A stretch of 64,000 nucleotides of DNA from Geobacillus genomosp. 3. Lineage in GTDB: Bacteria > Bacillota > Bacilli > Bacillales > Anoxybacillaceae. The position numbers were made by a program, and so were the translations under genes. Positions 28,347-38,494 of the stretch are shown here, piece by piece. The notes beneath the pieces were generated by a model. The model searched no databases, had not been told where the DNA came from, and saw only the letters and a program-made list of their open reading frames with translations. Every line of letters starts with the position of its first letter. Within the stretch, counting starts at the first letter, position 1. The stretch spans positions 682,001 to 746,000 of the forward strand of contig NC_022080.4 of the NCBI RefSeq assembly GCF_000445995.2, written 5' to 3'.

Positions 28347-28489
28347 TTTTAGGAGGGATTTCAAGGGGGAGCTTTTTGTCGTTGTGAACGGCTTGGTGTC
28401 CCTGCGGCCTGCCATCATTTCCCTTCTTATGAACGGCGATGAAACCGGGTATGATAACAAATGCAATCAAAGCAAGGGGGATGAATGAA

Positions 28490-28669
28490 ATGGGCCAACC
28501 GCGCCATTTTAAGCCAGGCGATAAAGCGCCGAACAACGGTGTGTACATTGAAATCGGCGAAACGGGAGACAACGTGAAGCATCCGAAAAAGTTGAAGATG
28601 AAAGCCGGCGATACGTTCCCGGAAACGTCCAACCATAACCGGCATTGGACGTATTTACGCAAACCGTAA
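28490..28669 (+). CDS. yjzC: YjzC-family small protein
   Basis: This 59-residue basic protein ([52 protein letters not shown]) matches the YjzC-like family of unknown function. It also follows argF in B. subtilis. ATG 28490 is chosen because a GGGGG run lies nine bases upstream; an ATG immediately after that run is too close to it. Confidence 0.85.
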   Translation: MGQPRHFKPGDKAPNNGVYIEIGETGDNVKHPKKLKMKAGDTFPETSNHNRHWTYLRKP

Positions 28670-28679
28670 ATTGCGATGC

Positions 28680-28712
28680 AAAAGCCATTCCATCTCATTT
28701 GGAGTGGCTTTT
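28680..28712 (+). terminator. Terminator after yjzC
   Basis: The arms aaaagccattcc (28680-28691) and ggagtggctttt (28701-28712) form a 12-bp stem with one wobble. It lies directly upstream of the clpB promoter. Confidence 0.75.
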
Positions 28713-28715
28713 GAT

Positions 28716-28769
28716 TTGCCCTTGTGCGTTGCCATCCGCTATAATTATTTATGGTCAAAAAAGGTCAAA
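28716..28769 (+). promoter_or_regulatory. clpB promoter with perfect CtsR operator
   Basis: TTGCCC (28716-28721) and TATAAT (28740-28745), spaced 18 bp, are followed by GGTCAAA-AAA-GGTCAAA (28753-28769). This is the exact tandem heptad recognised by the heat-shock repressor CtsR. The operator covers the start point, so CtsR should block clpB until heat stress. Confidence 0.9.
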
Positions 28770-28782
28770 TGGAGGGGACGGC

Positions 28783-31371
28783 ATGGATGCAAGCCGTTTG
28801 ACGGAAAGACTGCAAGAGGCGCTCATGACGGCGCAGTCGCTGGCGAAAGAGCGGCATCATCAACAGCTTGATATTGAGCATCTCCTCGTGGCACTTCTCG
28901 AGCAAGAAGATGGCTTGGCGCCGCGGCTGTTTGCCCTTTGCGGCGCCGACCGCGCTCAGGCGATCGGCTGGCTGCAAGACCGGCTTCGCCAAAAGCCGGA
29001 AGTGCACGGGGCGGCACAAGGGCAGCTGTATATTGCCCCTGCCTTGGCGCGGCTGCTTGACGAAGCGGAGGCAGAGGCGAAACGGATGAAAGATGAGTAC
29101 ATATCGGTTGAACATGTGCTGCTCGCGCTGCCTCAAGGCGCGGAATCAATCGCCGGCCAGTTGGCGGCGTTTGGTTTGACGAAGGAAGCTCTATTAGTGG
29201 CAGTGAGAAACGTAAGGGGGAATCAGCGCGTGACAAGTCCGCATCCAGAAGCGACGTATGAAGCGTTAACGAAATATGGGCGTGATCTTGTAGCGGAAGT
29301 AAAAGCCGGCAAACTTGATCCCGTCATCGGCCGCGACAGTGAAATTCGCCGCGTCATCCGCATTTTGTCGCGGAAGACGAAAAACAACCCGGTGCTGATC
29401 GGCGAACCGGGCGTCGGGAAAACGGCGATCGTCGAAGGGCTCGCCCAGCGCATCGTGCGCAAAGATGTTCCCGAGGGGCTGAAAGACAAAACGATTTTTG
29501 CCCTTGATATGAGCGCGCTCGTTGCCGGAGCCAAGTTTCGCGGCGAATTTGAAGAGCGCCTGAAAGCGGTGCTAAACGAAATAAAAAAAAGCGACGGCCG
29601 CATCATTTTGTTTATCGATGAACTGCATACGATCGTCGGCGCCGGCCGGGCCGAAGGGGCGATCGACGCCGGCAATATGTTAAAGCCGATGCTCGCCCGC
29701 GGCGAGCTGCGCTGCATCGGGGCGACGACGCTTGATGAGTATCGGCAATACATCGAAAAAGACCCGGCGCTTGAGCGCCGATTCCAACAAGTGCTCGTCC
29801 AAGAGCCGAGCGGCGAAGATACGATTTCCATTTTGCGCGGGTTGAAAGAACGGTACGAAGTGCACCACGGGGTGAAAATTCACGACCGGGCGCTCGTCGC
29901 CGCCGCGGTGTTGTCCGACCGCTACATCTCGGACCGCTTTTTGCCTGACAAAGCGATTGATTTGGTCGATGAAGCGTGCGCCACGATCCGCACGGAAATG
30001 GAATCGATGCCGTCGGAGCTCGATGAAGTGATGCGCCGCGTCATGCAGCTGGAAATTGAAGAGGCGGCTTTAAGCAAAGAAACGGATGAAGCGAGCCGCG
30101 AGCGGCTGGCAGCGCTGCAAAAAGAACTCGCTCATTTGCGCGAAAAAGCGAACGCCATGAAAGCGCAATGGCAACAAGAAAAAGAGGCGCTTGACCGCGT
30201 CCGCCGCGTGCGCGAGGAACTTGAGCGGGCGAAGCGTGAGCTCGAGAAAGCGGAAAACGACTACGATTTAAACAGGGCGGCCGAGCTCCGCCATGGCCGC
30301 ATTCCGCAGTTGGAAAAGCAACTCAAGCAGCTTGAGAAAGAAATCAGTGAGCAACGCGAAGGGAAACTGCTGCGCGAGGAAGTGACGGAAGAGGAGATTG
30401 CCGAAATCGTGTCGCGCTGGACAGGCATTCCGCTCACCCGCCTTGTTGAAGGGGAGCGGGAAAAGCTGCTTCGCCTTCACGAGCTGCTCCATGAGCGGGT
30501 CATCGGCCAAGACGAAGCGGTGGAACTTGTCGCTGACGCCGTCTTGCGGGCGCGGGCCGGCATGAAAGACCCGAACCGTCCAATCGGCTCGTTTTTGTTC
30601 CTCGGGCCGACCGGTGTCGGCAAAACCGAGCTGGCCAGAGCGCTTGCCGAGGCGCTGTTTGATAGCGAGGAGCAGCTCATTCGTCTCGATATGTCCGAGT
30701 ACATGGAAAAACATGCTGTTTCCCGTTTGATCGGGGCGCCGCCCGGCTATGTTGGCTATGAGGAAGGCGGCCAGCTGACCGAAGCGGTGCGGCGTAAGCC
30801 GTACTCTGTCTTATTGTTCGATGAAATGGAAAAAGCGCACCCGGATGTGTTCAACATTTTGCTTCAGTTGCTAGATGACGGCCGGCTCACCGACTCACAC
30901 GGGCGGACGGTCGATTTTAAAAACACGGTTGTCATCATGACGTCAAACATCGGCTCGCTGCTGTTATTGGAACACAAAAACGGCGACATCGATGAACAGA
31001 CGCGCAATCAAGTGTTTGACCAATTGCGCGCCCATTTTCGCCCTGAGTTTTTAAATCGGATTGATGACGTCATCTTGTTTAAGCCGCTGTCGGTGAACGA
31101 AGTAAAGGGCATCGTCGAAAAGTTTGCCCGCGAGCTGTCGCACCGTCTGACAGATCGCCATATTGAACTTGTGCTGACGGAGGCGGCGAAGCGATACATC
31201 GCCGAAGCGGGCTTCGATCCGGTCTACGGCGCCCGCCCGCTCAAGCGGTTTATGCAAAAGCAAATCGAAACGCCGCTCGCCAAAGAGCTGATCGCCGGGC
31301 GGGTGAAAGAGTACAGCACCGTCATTGTCGATGCCGAAAACGGCCGGCTTGTCATCCGTCCACAGCCGTAA
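28783..31371 (+). CDS. clpB: ATP-dependent disaggregase ClpB
   Basis: This 862-residue Hsp100 chaperone dissolves protein aggregates with DnaK. It has two Clp N repeats (residues ~1-140), AAA1 with Walker [10 protein letters not shown] and FIDELHT, a long coiled-coil middle domain (roughly 400-520; [10 protein letters not shown] to ISEQREGK), and AAA2 with [11 protein letters not shown] and [13 protein letters not shown]. The long middle domain and absence of a ClpP-binding loop separate it from ClpC/ClpE. The start is ATG 28783 after GGAGGGG. CtsR control is seen directly. Confidence 0.95.
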   Translation: MDASRLTERLQEALMTAQSLAKERHHQQLDIEHLLVALLEQEDGLAPRLFALCGADRAQAIGWLQDRLRQKPEVHGAAQGQLYIAPALARLLDEAEAEAKRMKDEYISVEHVLLALPQGAESIAGQLAAFGLTKEALLVAVRNVRGNQRVTSPHPEATYEALTKYGRDLVAEVKAGKLDPVIGRDSEIRRVIRILSRKTKNNPVLIGEPGVGKTAIVEGLAQRIVRKDVPEGLKDKTIFALDMSALVAGAKFRGEFEERLKAVLNEIKKSDGRIILFIDELHTIVGAGRAEGAIDAGNMLKPMLARGELRCIGATTLDEYRQYIEKDPALERRFQQVLVQEPSGEDTISILRGLKERYEVHHGVKIHDRALVAAAVLSDRYISDRFLPDKAIDLVDEACATIRTEMESMPSELDEVMRRVMQLEIEEAALSKETDEASRERLAALQKELAHLREKANAMKAQWQQEKEALDRVRRVREELERAKRELEKAENDYDLNRAAELRHGRIPQLEKQLKQLEKEISEQREGKLLREEVTEEEIAEIVSRWTGIPLTRLVEGEREKLLRLHELLHERVIGQDEAVELVADAVLRARAGMKDPNRPIGSFLFLGPTGVGKTELARALAEALFDSEEQLIRLDMSEYMEKHAVSRLIGAPPGYVGYEEGGQLTEAVRRKPYSVLLFDEMEKAHPDVFNILLQLLDDGRLTDSHGRTVDFKNTVVIMTSNIGSLLLLEHKNGDIDEQTRNQVFDQLRAHFRPEFLNRIDDVILFKPLSVNEVKGIVEKFARELSHRLTDRHIELVLTEAAKRYIAEAGFDPVYGARPLKRFMQKQIETPLAKELIAGRVKEYSTVIVDAENGRLVIRPQP

Positions 31372-31648
31372 AGGATGCTGTGACAAGGAAACGGAGGAAG
31401 CGCTTCGGATTGTGTGTCGGCGCATGAGCGAGAACAAAACGGCTTGTTTTTGTCCGGTCATGACGCACGATCGATATCGTTGGCAAAAAGGGGCCACAGC
31501 TTAGGCTGCCTCATCCGTGTGCGATCCGTCGTCTTGGTCAAAAGCGCCTTGCCTTTCGCAGGCGCCTTTTTCTTTTTTCTCAAAGCAGATGTATAATGAG
31601 TGCGAAAATGTCTGTACTGGTACAAGGTGAAAAAGGGGAGGCGATCAA
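31372..31648 (+). promoter_or_regulatory. clpB terminator and tetR promoter region with palindrome
   Basis: This gap holds no convincing gene. A stem with arms gcgccttgc and gcaggcgc (31543-31565) and T-rich tail is the likely clpB terminator. TATAAT lies at 31592-31597, with a weak -35. A perfect TGTAC-TG-GTACA palindrome (31613-31624) sits just downstream, a possible TetR operator. Confidence 0.6.
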
Positions 31649-32221
31649 GTGGCGCGCGAACGGAAATTTTCATTGAACGAATTGTTTCAACAGACAAAAC
31701 AACTTCTCCTTGAACACGGCTATGAAGGGTTTACCTTTGGGCTGTTAGCGGAACGGCTTGGTGTGTCAAGAACGGCCATTTATAAACATTTTGAGAACAA
31801 AGAAGAGGTTATTACGGCGTATATGGTGGACGAAATGGAGCAAGTGTTTGCCAAACTTGTTCATATTCATGACTATCCGACGTTTGACGAACAGTTTCGC
31901 TTTTTGCTTGACTTGATTTTGTACCATGACGATCTTCATCAGATGATCGCGATCGGAAGGCGCGTCCCGGATACGACTCCGGTTGTGCGGGCGAATAAGG
32001 CGCGCCTTGAGCAGTTTCATGAGCGGATGTACGAAGAGCTTGACCAACTGGTGGAGCGGGGGAAACAAGAAGGCAAAATGAAACCGCACCTTCCCAACCG
32101 GATCGTTCTTGCGTATATTTTTCAATCGGTGACGGTCCCTCATTTTCCTGGCATTTCGCTTGACCAATGGGCGGAAAGCATTAAGGAGATCATCATGTAT
32201 GGGGTGATGAATGGAAATTGA
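31649..32221 (+). CDS. TetR-family transcriptional regulator of the adjacent exporter
   Basis: This 190-residue protein has an N-terminal TetR helix-turn-helix (FTFGLLAERLGVSRTAIYKHFENKEEVITAYM) and a C-terminal ligand domain of no recognised subtype. The start is GTG 31649 behind AAGGGGAGG. It precedes the MMPL transporter by 89 bp, and TTGACA of that gene's promoter overlaps its stop codon. It probably represses the exporter and responds to its substrate (inference). Confidence 0.88.
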   Translation: MARERKFSLNELFQQTKQLLLEHGYEGFTFGLLAERLGVSRTAIYKHFENKEEVITAYMVDEMEQVFAKLVHIHDYPTFDEQFRFLLDLILYHDDLHQMIAIGRRVPDTTPVVRANKARLEQFHERMYEELDQLVERGKQEGKMKPHLPNRIVLAYIFQSVTVPHFPGISLDQWAESIKEIIMYGVMNGN

Positions 32222-32280
32222 CAGTAGTGTCACTTCCCCATTATGATAAGAATGTGCTGAAAGTTACATAAGTGTCACTT
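32218..32280 (+). promoter_or_regulatory. MMPL promoter with two AGTGTCACT palindromes
   Basis: TTGACA (32218-32223) and TATGAT (32242-32247), spacer 18, form a strong promoter overlapping the tetR stop. The palindrome AGTGTCACT occurs in the spacer (32226-32234) and again downstream (32271-32279), 45 bp apart. These are likely repressor sites. Confidence 0.65.
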
Positions 32281-32310
32281 TCGGCAATTCAGGAAAAATG
32301 GGGGATCGTG

Positions 32311-34437
32311 ATGAATCGATGGCTGCATGTGTTGACCGACCGGGTGGCAACGAAAAAAGGAACGGGGTGGACGTTGATCATTTGGCTTGCGGCCGTTGCT
32401 ATACTGGGGGCTGTAGCGCCGAGCGCCAAAGAGTATGAAGTGTCAAGCATAGAAACGCTTCCAGACGAGGCGCAATCGATGGTGGCGGCGAAAAAGGCGG
32501 ATCAGTATGCTTCAACGAGCGACGGTGTTCCGGCTATTTTTGTCTTTCATTCAGATGACCGCCCGATTGCCAAAGATGAATTGCAACGTTTGGTCGGTCA
32601 TATTGAACAAACGCATCGTGATGCATTGGAACAAGTTGTTCCGGTTGCTTCGCTTCCGCCGCAAGCGATGGCCGGTTTCGTTTCGGAAGATGGGAAAACA
32701 ATCGTTGTTCCGGCTGTCTACCGGGCAACGATGGAATCTAAGGACATCCAAACGGTGAACGACGAGATTCGCAAATGGGTCAAAAAGGAAAGCGATGTGG
32801 CGATCTATATCACAGGACCGGCCGGTATTGCGGCTGATACGCTGGCGTTGTTTTCCCGCGCTGATATGGTGCTTATGTTGTCGACAGTCGGGTTGATTCT
32901 CGTGCTATTGATCGTCATTTACCGTTCGCCGCTGTTGGCGTTGATCCCGCTTGTGGCGGCCGGGTTGGTTTACGGAGTGGTTATGCAGCTGCTTGGGGTG
33001 CTGGGCAAAGCCGGGCTGGTCATATCGAAACAGACGGTTTCGATTATGTCGATTTTGCTGTTTGCCGCGATCACTGATTATTCGTTGTTCATCTTTTCCC
33101 GTTATCGTGAAGAGTTGAAGCGGCACGAGAACAAATGGCAAGCGATGAAATGGGCGATGCGTGAGACGGGGCTGCCGGTGTTTTTCTCTGGAGGCACGGT
33201 GCTGGAGGCTATGCTTGTCTTGTTTTTTGCGAAAATCGGCGATTACCGGAATTTCGCTCCGACGTTTGCGTTGGCGATGGCCGTTATTATGATCGCTTCG
33301 GTCACATTGCTCCCGGCGTTGTTTACGCTGTTTGGCCGCAAAGCGTTTTGGCCGAACATCCCGCGCGCCGGCGAGAGTGATGAAAAAGGGACAAGCGGAT
33401 TTTGGCAGAAAATCGGCCGCTTTGTTGTCGAAAAGCCGCTCCTGACGGTCGCCTTGATCGGCTTGCTTCTTGTCGTGATGGCGGGCCATACGACCGCTCT
33501 TCGGTATGAGTATGATCTGATCAAATCGTTTCCAGACGATATGCCGTCGCGCCAAGGATATGAATTGTTGGAACAGCATTTTGCCAAAGGAGAGCTGGCG
33601 CCGACTACCGTTTTGTTTGAAGGAAAGGCTAAGGTGACGCCGCAACAGCTGGAACAGCTGCAAAATCAGCTCGAAAAACAGCCGCTCGTCAGCGAAGTGC
33701 GCCCGACCGGTACGGCCGATGAGGGCCGCGTTGCCACTTTTACGCTTACGTTTCGCGAAAGCCCGTACGATGTCAAAACGATCGATGCGATGGAACAGAT
33801 CATTGACCGGAAGGAAACGATCGTCAAACAAAGCGGGCTTGACGGTCGCCTTTATTTTGCCGGGGAAACAGCGGCGAAAGTGGATGAACGGGCGTTGAAC
33901 AAACGCGATATGATCGTGATTGTTTCATTGGAAACGCTCTTGATTCTTTTGCTGCTCATTGGGCTGACACGATCGGTGAAGCGGTCCATGTATATGATGG
34001 CGACGATTCTCGTTTCGTTTGCGGCCGCGCTCGGGGTTGGAATTTGGCTGGCCGATTGGCTGTTTGGCATCGGCGCTGTCAGCGACCGTGTGCCGATTTA
34101 TGCGTTTGTATTTTTAGTGGCGCTCGGCATTGACTACAATATTATGCTCATCTCCCGTTTCCAAGAGGAGTGGAGAACGCATTCGCTTCATGAAGCGGTG
34201 AAACAGGCGGTGGCTCATACCGGCGGCGTCATTTCTTCGGCTGGCCTCATTTTGGCGGCGACGTTCGCCGTGCTGATGACCCAGCCTGTACAACTGTTGT
34301 TTGTGTTTGGTTTTCTTGTCGCCATTGGCATTTTGCTTGATACGTTTTTGATTCGCGGGATGCTGCTGCCCGGCCTTATTGTATGGCTGGAAAAAGAACG
34401 GGAAGCGCCGGCCGAGGCGGACGGTGAAACCGTATAG
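32311..34437 (+). CDS. MMPL/RND-type membrane exporter
   Basis: This 708-residue protein has 11-12 transmembrane helices in two repeats, each with a large extracytoplasmic loop after the first helix (residues ~45-180 and ~395-525). The family motifs are TDYSLFIFSRYREEL in the first half and GIDYNIMLISRFQEEW in the second, containing the proton-relay Asp-Tyr pair. It is like B. subtilis YdgH/YdfJ and should export lipids or hydrophobic toxins by proton antiport. The start is ATG 32311, six bases after GGGGG; a GTG 39 nt upstream lies inside the second palindrome and is unlikely. Confidence 0.88.
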   Translation: MNRWLHVLTDRVATKKGTGWTLIIWLAAVAILGAVAPSAKEYEVSSIETLPDEAQSMVAAKKADQYASTSDGVPAIFVFHSDDRPIAKDELQRLVGHIEQTHRDALEQVVPVASLPPQAMAGFVSEDGKTIVVPAVYRATMESKDIQTVNDEIRKWVKKESDVAIYITGPAGIAADTLALFSRADMVLMLSTVGLILVLLIVIYRSPLLALIPLVAAGLVYGVVMQLLGVLGKAGLVISKQTVSIMSILLFAAITDYSLFIFSRYREELKRHENKWQAMKWAMRETGLPVFFSGGTVLEAMLVLFFAKIGDYRNFAPTFALAMAVIMIASVTLLPALFTLFGRKAFWPNIPRAGESDEKGTSGFWQKIGRFVVEKPLLTVALIGLLLVVMAGHTTALRYEYDLIKSFPDDMPSRQGYELLEQHFAKGELAPTTVLFEGKAKVTPQQLEQLQNQLEKQPLVSEVRPTGTADEGRVATFTLTFRESPYDVKTIDAMEQIIDRKETIVKQSGLDGRLYFAGETAAKVDERALNKRDMIVIVSLETLLILLLLIGLTRSVKRSMYMMATILVSFAAALGVGIWLADWLFGIGAVSDRVPIYAFVFLVALGIDYNIMLISRFQEEWRTHSLHEAVKQAVAHTGGVISSAGLILAATFAVLMTQPVQLLFVFGFLVAIGILLDTFLIRGMLLPGLIVWLEKEREAPAEADGETV

Positions 34438-34448
34438 ACAGCTGCAAA

Positions 34449-34485
34449 AAGCAACGCCTTGGAGGTTTCCTCCAAGGCGTTGCTT
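34449..34485. terminator. Bidirectional terminator with perfect 17-bp stem
   Basis: aagcaacgccttggagg (34449-34465), TTT loop and its exact complement (34469-34485) separate the convergent exporter gene and yjzD. Confidence 0.92.
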
Positions 34486-34492
34486 GTACTGA

Positions 34493-34681
34493 TTAATGGT
34501 GATGATGCCCGGCCGGCTCGTCCGGAATCAAAGCCGCGACAACGACGATCAAAATGGTGACGATGACGCCAAGCAAGGCGCCGGTCGCAAAATCGTAGCC
34601 GATGCCTTGCATCGAGCCCATGACGTACGTCGCCATTTGCACGAGCAAAAACGTCCAGAAAAACGTCCAAAACAGGCGCAT
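34493..34681 (-). CDS. yjzD: YjzD-like DUF2929 membrane protein
   Basis: This 62-residue protein has two transmembrane helices (FWTFFWTFLLVQMATYVMG and GALLGVIVTILIVVVAALI) and ends in four histidines. Sequence style and neighbourhood match the DUF2929/YjzD family of unknown function. The start ATG 34681 has GGGGGAAACAAG upstream. Confidence 0.8.
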   Translation of the reverse strand: MRLFWTFFWTFLLVQMATYVMGSMQGIGYDFATGALLGVIVTILIVVVAALIPDEPAGHHHH

Positions 34682-34824
34682 CTTGTTTCCCCCTATCTTC
34701 GCATCATTCCTTTTCTTATCTTATCACAATTTGTTCATTTAGGCATATACCCGGACGTTTTTTTCTGCCCGGCATATCGTATACTGTACAATTCTGTATC
34801 GCCAAACAAGGGTGAATGGAAACG

Positions 34825-35556
34825 ATGGCAGGACAACGACGGTTTTTCCAACTTGATGGGCAATGGTGCATCGTTCACGTGCCGGAGCGCCCGAACGGGT
34901 TTGCCCTTTTTTTAATCGGCGACGGTGACCAGTTTGTGAACGAACAAACGAGTTTTTGGCTCGAGCATCCGGGGCGGCGCCAGTGGCTGGACGATTGGCT
35001 TGAACAAGGGTATACGGTATTTTCCTCCCACTTGTACGGCCGGCATTGGGGAAGTCCGAAGGCAGTCCGGCTGGCGCGCCAGCTTATCTACTCCGTACTG
35101 AAAAGCGAAATTGTCAACCAGCGCATTTATATTGTTGCTGAAGGAATGGGCGCACTCGTCGCTTTACAGCTGCTTGGCGCCATGCCGGGGCAAATCCGTG
35201 CCGTCGCCATGCTCAACCCTTGCCTTGATGTACGCGCCCAGCTCAGTCATGAACGGGAACACCCGTTAATGTATCGACGGATGGTGAAAGAAATCGCGCT
35301 TGCCTACGAAATGAAGGAAGAGGAGGTGCCGGGGGCTGTTCCGTCCCTTTTTCTCAGCCCTCATGATGTTCCGGTGACGATTTGGCAGCTCGCCGGCGTG
35401 AGTGGGTATCCATCCGCACTGCACAGCCGCAAATACGAGCAATGGATGAAAACAATGAATGACCGGGTGCGCGTCGTATACCATTTACCGGAAAGACGAC
35501 GACAGCTGGCGGTGCAAATCGGACAATTTTTCCGCCAGTACAACGAGCTCCCGTAA
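34825..35556 (+). CDS. Alpha/beta-hydrolase-fold protein lacking the nucleophile serine
   Basis: This 243-residue protein has the layout of an alpha/beta hydrolase: FALFLIGDGD, GYTVFSSHLYGRHWG, then IYIVAEGMGALVALQLLG where the nucleophile elbow GxSxG is expected. There the sequence is A-E-G-M-G-A, so the serine is absent. A histidine late in the protein (VVYHLPERRRQL) could be the remnant of the acid/base site. It may be a non-catalytic binding protein. ATG 34825 is preferred over 34816 because AAGGGTG lies at proper distance only from the former. Confidence 0.7.
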   Translation: MAGQRRFFQLDGQWCIVHVPERPNGFALFLIGDGDQFVNEQTSFWLEHPGRRQWLDDWLEQGYTVFSSHLYGRHWGSPKAVRLARQLIYSVLKSEIVNQRIYIVAEGMGALVALQLLGAMPGQIRAVAMLNPCLDVRAQLSHEREHPLMYRRMVKEIALAYEMKEEEVPGAVPSLFLSPHDVPVTIWQLAGVSGYPSALHSRKYEQWMKTMNDRVRVVYHLPERRRQLAVQIGQFFRQYNELP

Positions 35557-35565
35557 ACAACGAAG

Positions 35566-35592
35566 GCAGACGCATCGCGGTGTTGCGTCTGC
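35566..35592. terminator. Bidirectional terminator
   Basis: gcagacgca (35566-35574) and tgcgtctgc (35584-35592) are exact complements followed by a T-run on the plus side. They separate convergent genes. Confidence 0.85.
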
Positions 35593-35840
35593 TATTTTTT
35601 CATGAGATCGACGAGTGAAGAGATTTTTTTGACAAGCGGTTTTAACTGTTGCAAGGAGTCTGTCAGTACACCGACATTTTCAAACAGTTTCATAAAATCA
35701 ATGTTTGGCAGCGGGAGCGGCTCCGTTTCCTCTCGCTCTTCCTGCCGGTCGGCCTGCCGTGGAGGAAAGGGGCCGAACATGAGGCGGGAGAAGCGGTCAC
35801 GCTGCTCGCGGCGCTGTTCTGGTCGTCGGTTGTTCGCCAT
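35592..35840 (-). CDS. Small charged hypothetical protein
   Basis: This 82-residue protein has an Arg/Glu-rich N-terminal half (RRPEQRREQRDRFSR, then PPRQADRQEEREETEP) and a hydrophobic helical C-terminal half (NIDFMKLFENVGVLTDSLQQLKPLVKKISSLVDLMKK). The start is ATG 35840 with GGGAGGA upstream. Position before fabH corresponds to yjzB in B. subtilis, but I cannot confirm homology. Confidence 0.65.
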   Translation of the reverse strand: MANNRRPEQRREQRDRFSRLMFGPFPPRQADRQEEREETEPLPLPNIDFMKLFENVGVLTDSLQQLKPLVKKISSLVDLMKK

Positions 35841-35989
35841 GCGATGTCCTCCCTTTCGTACCATCTTTTAGTTGCATTGTATGAGCGGAAAGGAAAAACG
35901 GTTTGGACAAATGCCTTTAAGTACGGAGAAGGCAACGAATTTCCTTCATTTTGCTTCACGGGGATCTCCGCTTTTCTATTGCGCATACG

Positions 35990-36063
35990 AGCACTTTTCG
36001 TTAAAATTAGTACCAAGTAATAATAATTGGTTATGTGGACTGATTGTACATTGGAATTATGCT
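35990..36063 (+). promoter_or_regulatory. fabH promoter region with FapR-like operator
   Basis: TTAGTACCAAGTAATAA (36007-36023) matches the left half of the 17-bp FapR site (TTAGTACC) and more loosely the right half. It overlaps a -10-like TAATAA (36018-36023). FapR represses fatty acid synthesis genes and is relieved by malonyl-CoA. The rest of 35841-36114 shows no gene. Confidence 0.6.
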
Positions 36064-36114
36064 GTATTTGCGAGGTTTTTCGGTTATTTTGAGAGGAAAA
36101 AGGAGATGAATGGT

Positions 36115-37047
36115 ATGGGAGCAGGAATCATTGGCGTTGGTTACTATGCGCCGGAAAAAGTGGTGACAAACGCTGACTTAGAAAAAGTGATGGACACATC
36201 AGACGAATGGATTCGGACGCGCACCGGGATTGAGGAGCGACGCATCGCTCCGGATGATGTCGATACGTCTGACATGGCGTATGTTGCTGCTGAGAGGGCG
36301 CTCGCTGATGCCGGCATTTCCGCGAAAGACATTGATTTGATTTTGGTTGCTACCGTTACTCCGGATCGCCCGTTTCCGTCTGTCGCCTGCATGTTGCAGG
36401 AGCGGCTCGGCGCTGTCAATGCCGCAGCGTTGGACATTAGCGCTGCCTGCGCCGGGTTTATGTATGGGGTCGTGACAGCGAGCCAGTTCATTGACAACGG
36501 CGCATATAAGTATATATTGGTAGTGGGCGCAGAAAAACTATCAAAAATTATTGACTGGACCGACCGAAATACAGCGGTGCTGTTTGGCGATGGCGCCGGA
36601 GCGGTCGTCATGGGGCCGGTGTCGCCGGGGCGCGGCATTTTATCCTTTGAATTAGGTGCTGATGGAACGGGAGGAAAACATTTATATCAAGACGAATATA
36701 TCATCATGAACGGCCGGGAAGTATTTAAGTTCGCTGTCCGGCAAATGGGGGAATCAAGCTTGCGTGTGCTTGAAAAAGCCGGTCTGTCGAAAAATGATGT
36801 TGACTTTTTGATTCCTCACCAGGCGAACATTCGTATTATGGAGGCGGCCAGACAGCGGCTGGAACTGCCGGAAGAGAAAATGTCAAAAACGATTGCCCGA
36901 TACGGCAATACGTCAGCAGCGTCCATTCCGATTTCGCTCGCCGAGGAAATCGAAGCGGGCAAAATTAAAGACGATGACGTCATCATCATGGTCGGATTCG
37001 GCGGCGGACTGACATGGGGCGCGATTGCTTTGCGCTGGGGCCGCTAA
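36115..37047 (+). CDS. fabH: Beta-ketoacyl-ACP synthase III
   Basis: This 310-residue enzyme starts fatty acid synthesis by condensing acyl-CoA with malonyl-ACP. The Cys-His-Asn triad is visible: [20 protein letters not shown] and [12 protein letters not shown]. The start is ATG 36115, nine bases after AAAAAGGAG; the ATG at 36106 touches that site. fabF follows after 37 bp in the same operon. Confidence 0.96.
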   Translation: MGAGIIGVGYYAPEKVVTNADLEKVMDTSDEWIRTRTGIEERRIAPDDVDTSDMAYVAAERALADAGISAKDIDLILVATVTPDRPFPSVACMLQERLGAVNAAALDISAACAGFMYGVVTASQFIDNGAYKYILVVGAEKLSKIIDWTDRNTAVLFGDGAGAVVMGPVSPGRGILSFELGADGTGGKHLYQDEYIIMNGREVFKFAVRQMGESSLRVLEKAGLSKNDVDFLIPHQANIRIMEAARQRLELPEEKMSKTIARYGNTSAASIPISLAEEIEAGKIKDDDVIIMVGFGGGLTWGAIALRWGR

Positions 37048-37084
37048 CGGCTTGTACATTTTGGATAAAGGAGAGACGGAAACG

Positions 37085-38323
37085 ATGGAAAGAAGACGAG
37101 TTGTCGTGACCGGGATGGGGGCCGTCACCCCGCTCGGCAATGACGTCGAAACGACGTGGAAAAACATCATTGCAGGCCAATCCGGTATCGATACTGTCAC
37201 TCGTGTCAATCCGGATGATTTTCCAGCGAAAGTGGCGGCGGAAGTCAAAGGTTTCGACCCGGCGTCGTTTATGGACCGTCGTGAAGCGAGAAAGATGGAC
37301 CGGTTTACGCAATACGCCGTAGCGGCGGCGCTCATGGCGGTGAAAGATGCCAAGCTGGAAATCAACGAACAAAACGCCGAGCGGGTCGGCGTCTGGATCG
37401 GCTCTGGCATCGGCGGGATGGAGACGTTTGAACAGCAGTTTGAAATTTTCCAACAGCGCGGCTACCGCCGAGTGAGCCCGTTTTTCGTGCCGATGATGAT
37501 TCCGGATATGGCGGCCGGGCAAGTATCGATTATCCTTGGGGCGAAAGGAATCAATTCATGCACGGTCACCGCTTGCGCGACCGGGGCCAATTCGATCGGC
37601 GACGCGTTTAAGGTCATTCAGCGCGGCGATGCCGATGTCATGATCACCGGTGGAGCTGAAGCGCCGATCACCAAAATGTCGTTTGCCGGCTTTTGTGCGA
37701 ACACGGCGCTCTCGACGAATCCAGATCCGAAAACGGCGAGCCGTCCGTTTGATAAAAACCGCGACGGGTTTGTCATGGGGGAAGGGGCAGGCATCGTCGT
37801 TCTTGAAGAGTTGGAACATGCGCTGCGCCGGGGGGCGACGATTTATGCCGAAATTGTCGGCTACGGTGCCACTGCGGATGCTTACCATATTACAGCACCG
37901 GCGCCAGGCGGCGAAGGAGGCGTGCGGGCGATGCGCCAGGCGCTGCAAGACGCCGGCTTACAACCGGAGGACATTGACTACATTAACGCCCACGGCACAA
38001 GCACGGAGTACAATGATAAGTACGAGACGATTGCCATTAAGGAAGTGTTCGGCGATCATGCGTATAAGCTTGCCATCAGCTCGACGAAGTCAATGACCGG
38101 CCACCTGCTTGGCGCGACCGGTGCGGTGGAAGCCATTTTCTCGGCGTTGGCGATTCGCGATGGTGTCATTCCGCCGACGATCAACTACGAAACGCCGGAT
38201 CCGGAATGCGACTTGGACTATGTGCCGAATGAAGCGCGCAAGCGGGACGTACGCGCGGTGTTGAGCAATTCGTTTGGTTTTGGCGGCCATAATGCAACAT
38301 TAATCTTCAAAAAATATATGTGA
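37085..38323 (+). CDS. fabF: Beta-ketoacyl-ACP synthase II
   Basis: This 412-residue condensing enzyme elongates acyl chains. It has the Cys-His-His triad: [24 protein letters not shown] and [15 protein letters not shown]. The start is ATG 37085 behind AAAGGAGAGACGGAAACG. It forms an operon with fabH and shares its FapR-type control. Confidence 0.97.
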   Translation: MERRRVVVTGMGAVTPLGNDVETTWKNIIAGQSGIDTVTRVNPDDFPAKVAAEVKGFDPASFMDRREARKMDRFTQYAVAAALMAVKDAKLEINEQNAERVGVWIGSGIGGMETFEQQFEIFQQRGYRRVSPFFVPMMIPDMAAGQVSIILGAKGINSCTVTACATGANSIGDAFKVIQRGDADVMITGGAEAPITKMSFAGFCANTALSTNPDPKTASRPFDKNRDGFVMGEGAGIVVLEELEHALRRGATIYAEIVGYGATADAYHITAPAPGGEGGVRAMRQALQDAGLQPEDIDYINAHGTSTEYNDKYETIAIKEVFGDHAYKLAISSTKSMTGHLLGATGAVEAIFSALAIRDGVIPPTINYETPDPECDLDYVPNEARKRDVRAVLSNSFGFGGHNATLIFKKYM

Positions 38324-38332
38324 CGGACGAAA

Positions 38333-38413
38333 ATGAGGGTCTTGGTTGAACGAAACGGAAACCGTTAGGCATCACTAACGATCGCCGGTTCGTTCAAAGC
38401 GAGACCCTCTTTT
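38333..38413 (+). terminator. Long nested hairpin after fabF
   Basis: GAGGGTC/GACCCTC, TTGAACGAA/TTCGTTCAA and GTTAG/CTAAC are three nested complementary pairs, followed by TTTT. It is an extended terminator of about 80 nt, longer than needed for simple termination. Confidence 0.75.
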
Positions 38414-38494
38414 GAATGGCGCTTTGCGGCGAGCCGCTCGTTGTTCACCGTCTCTCCTTTGCTGACATAATGTAAGAGGGAAGGAGGGGAGGAA

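Noticed and set aside
31414..31596. 60-codon plus-strand frame between clpB and tetR
   Set aside because: It has no ribosome site, overlaps the clpB terminator and the tetR -10, and its translation is low-complexity at the end.
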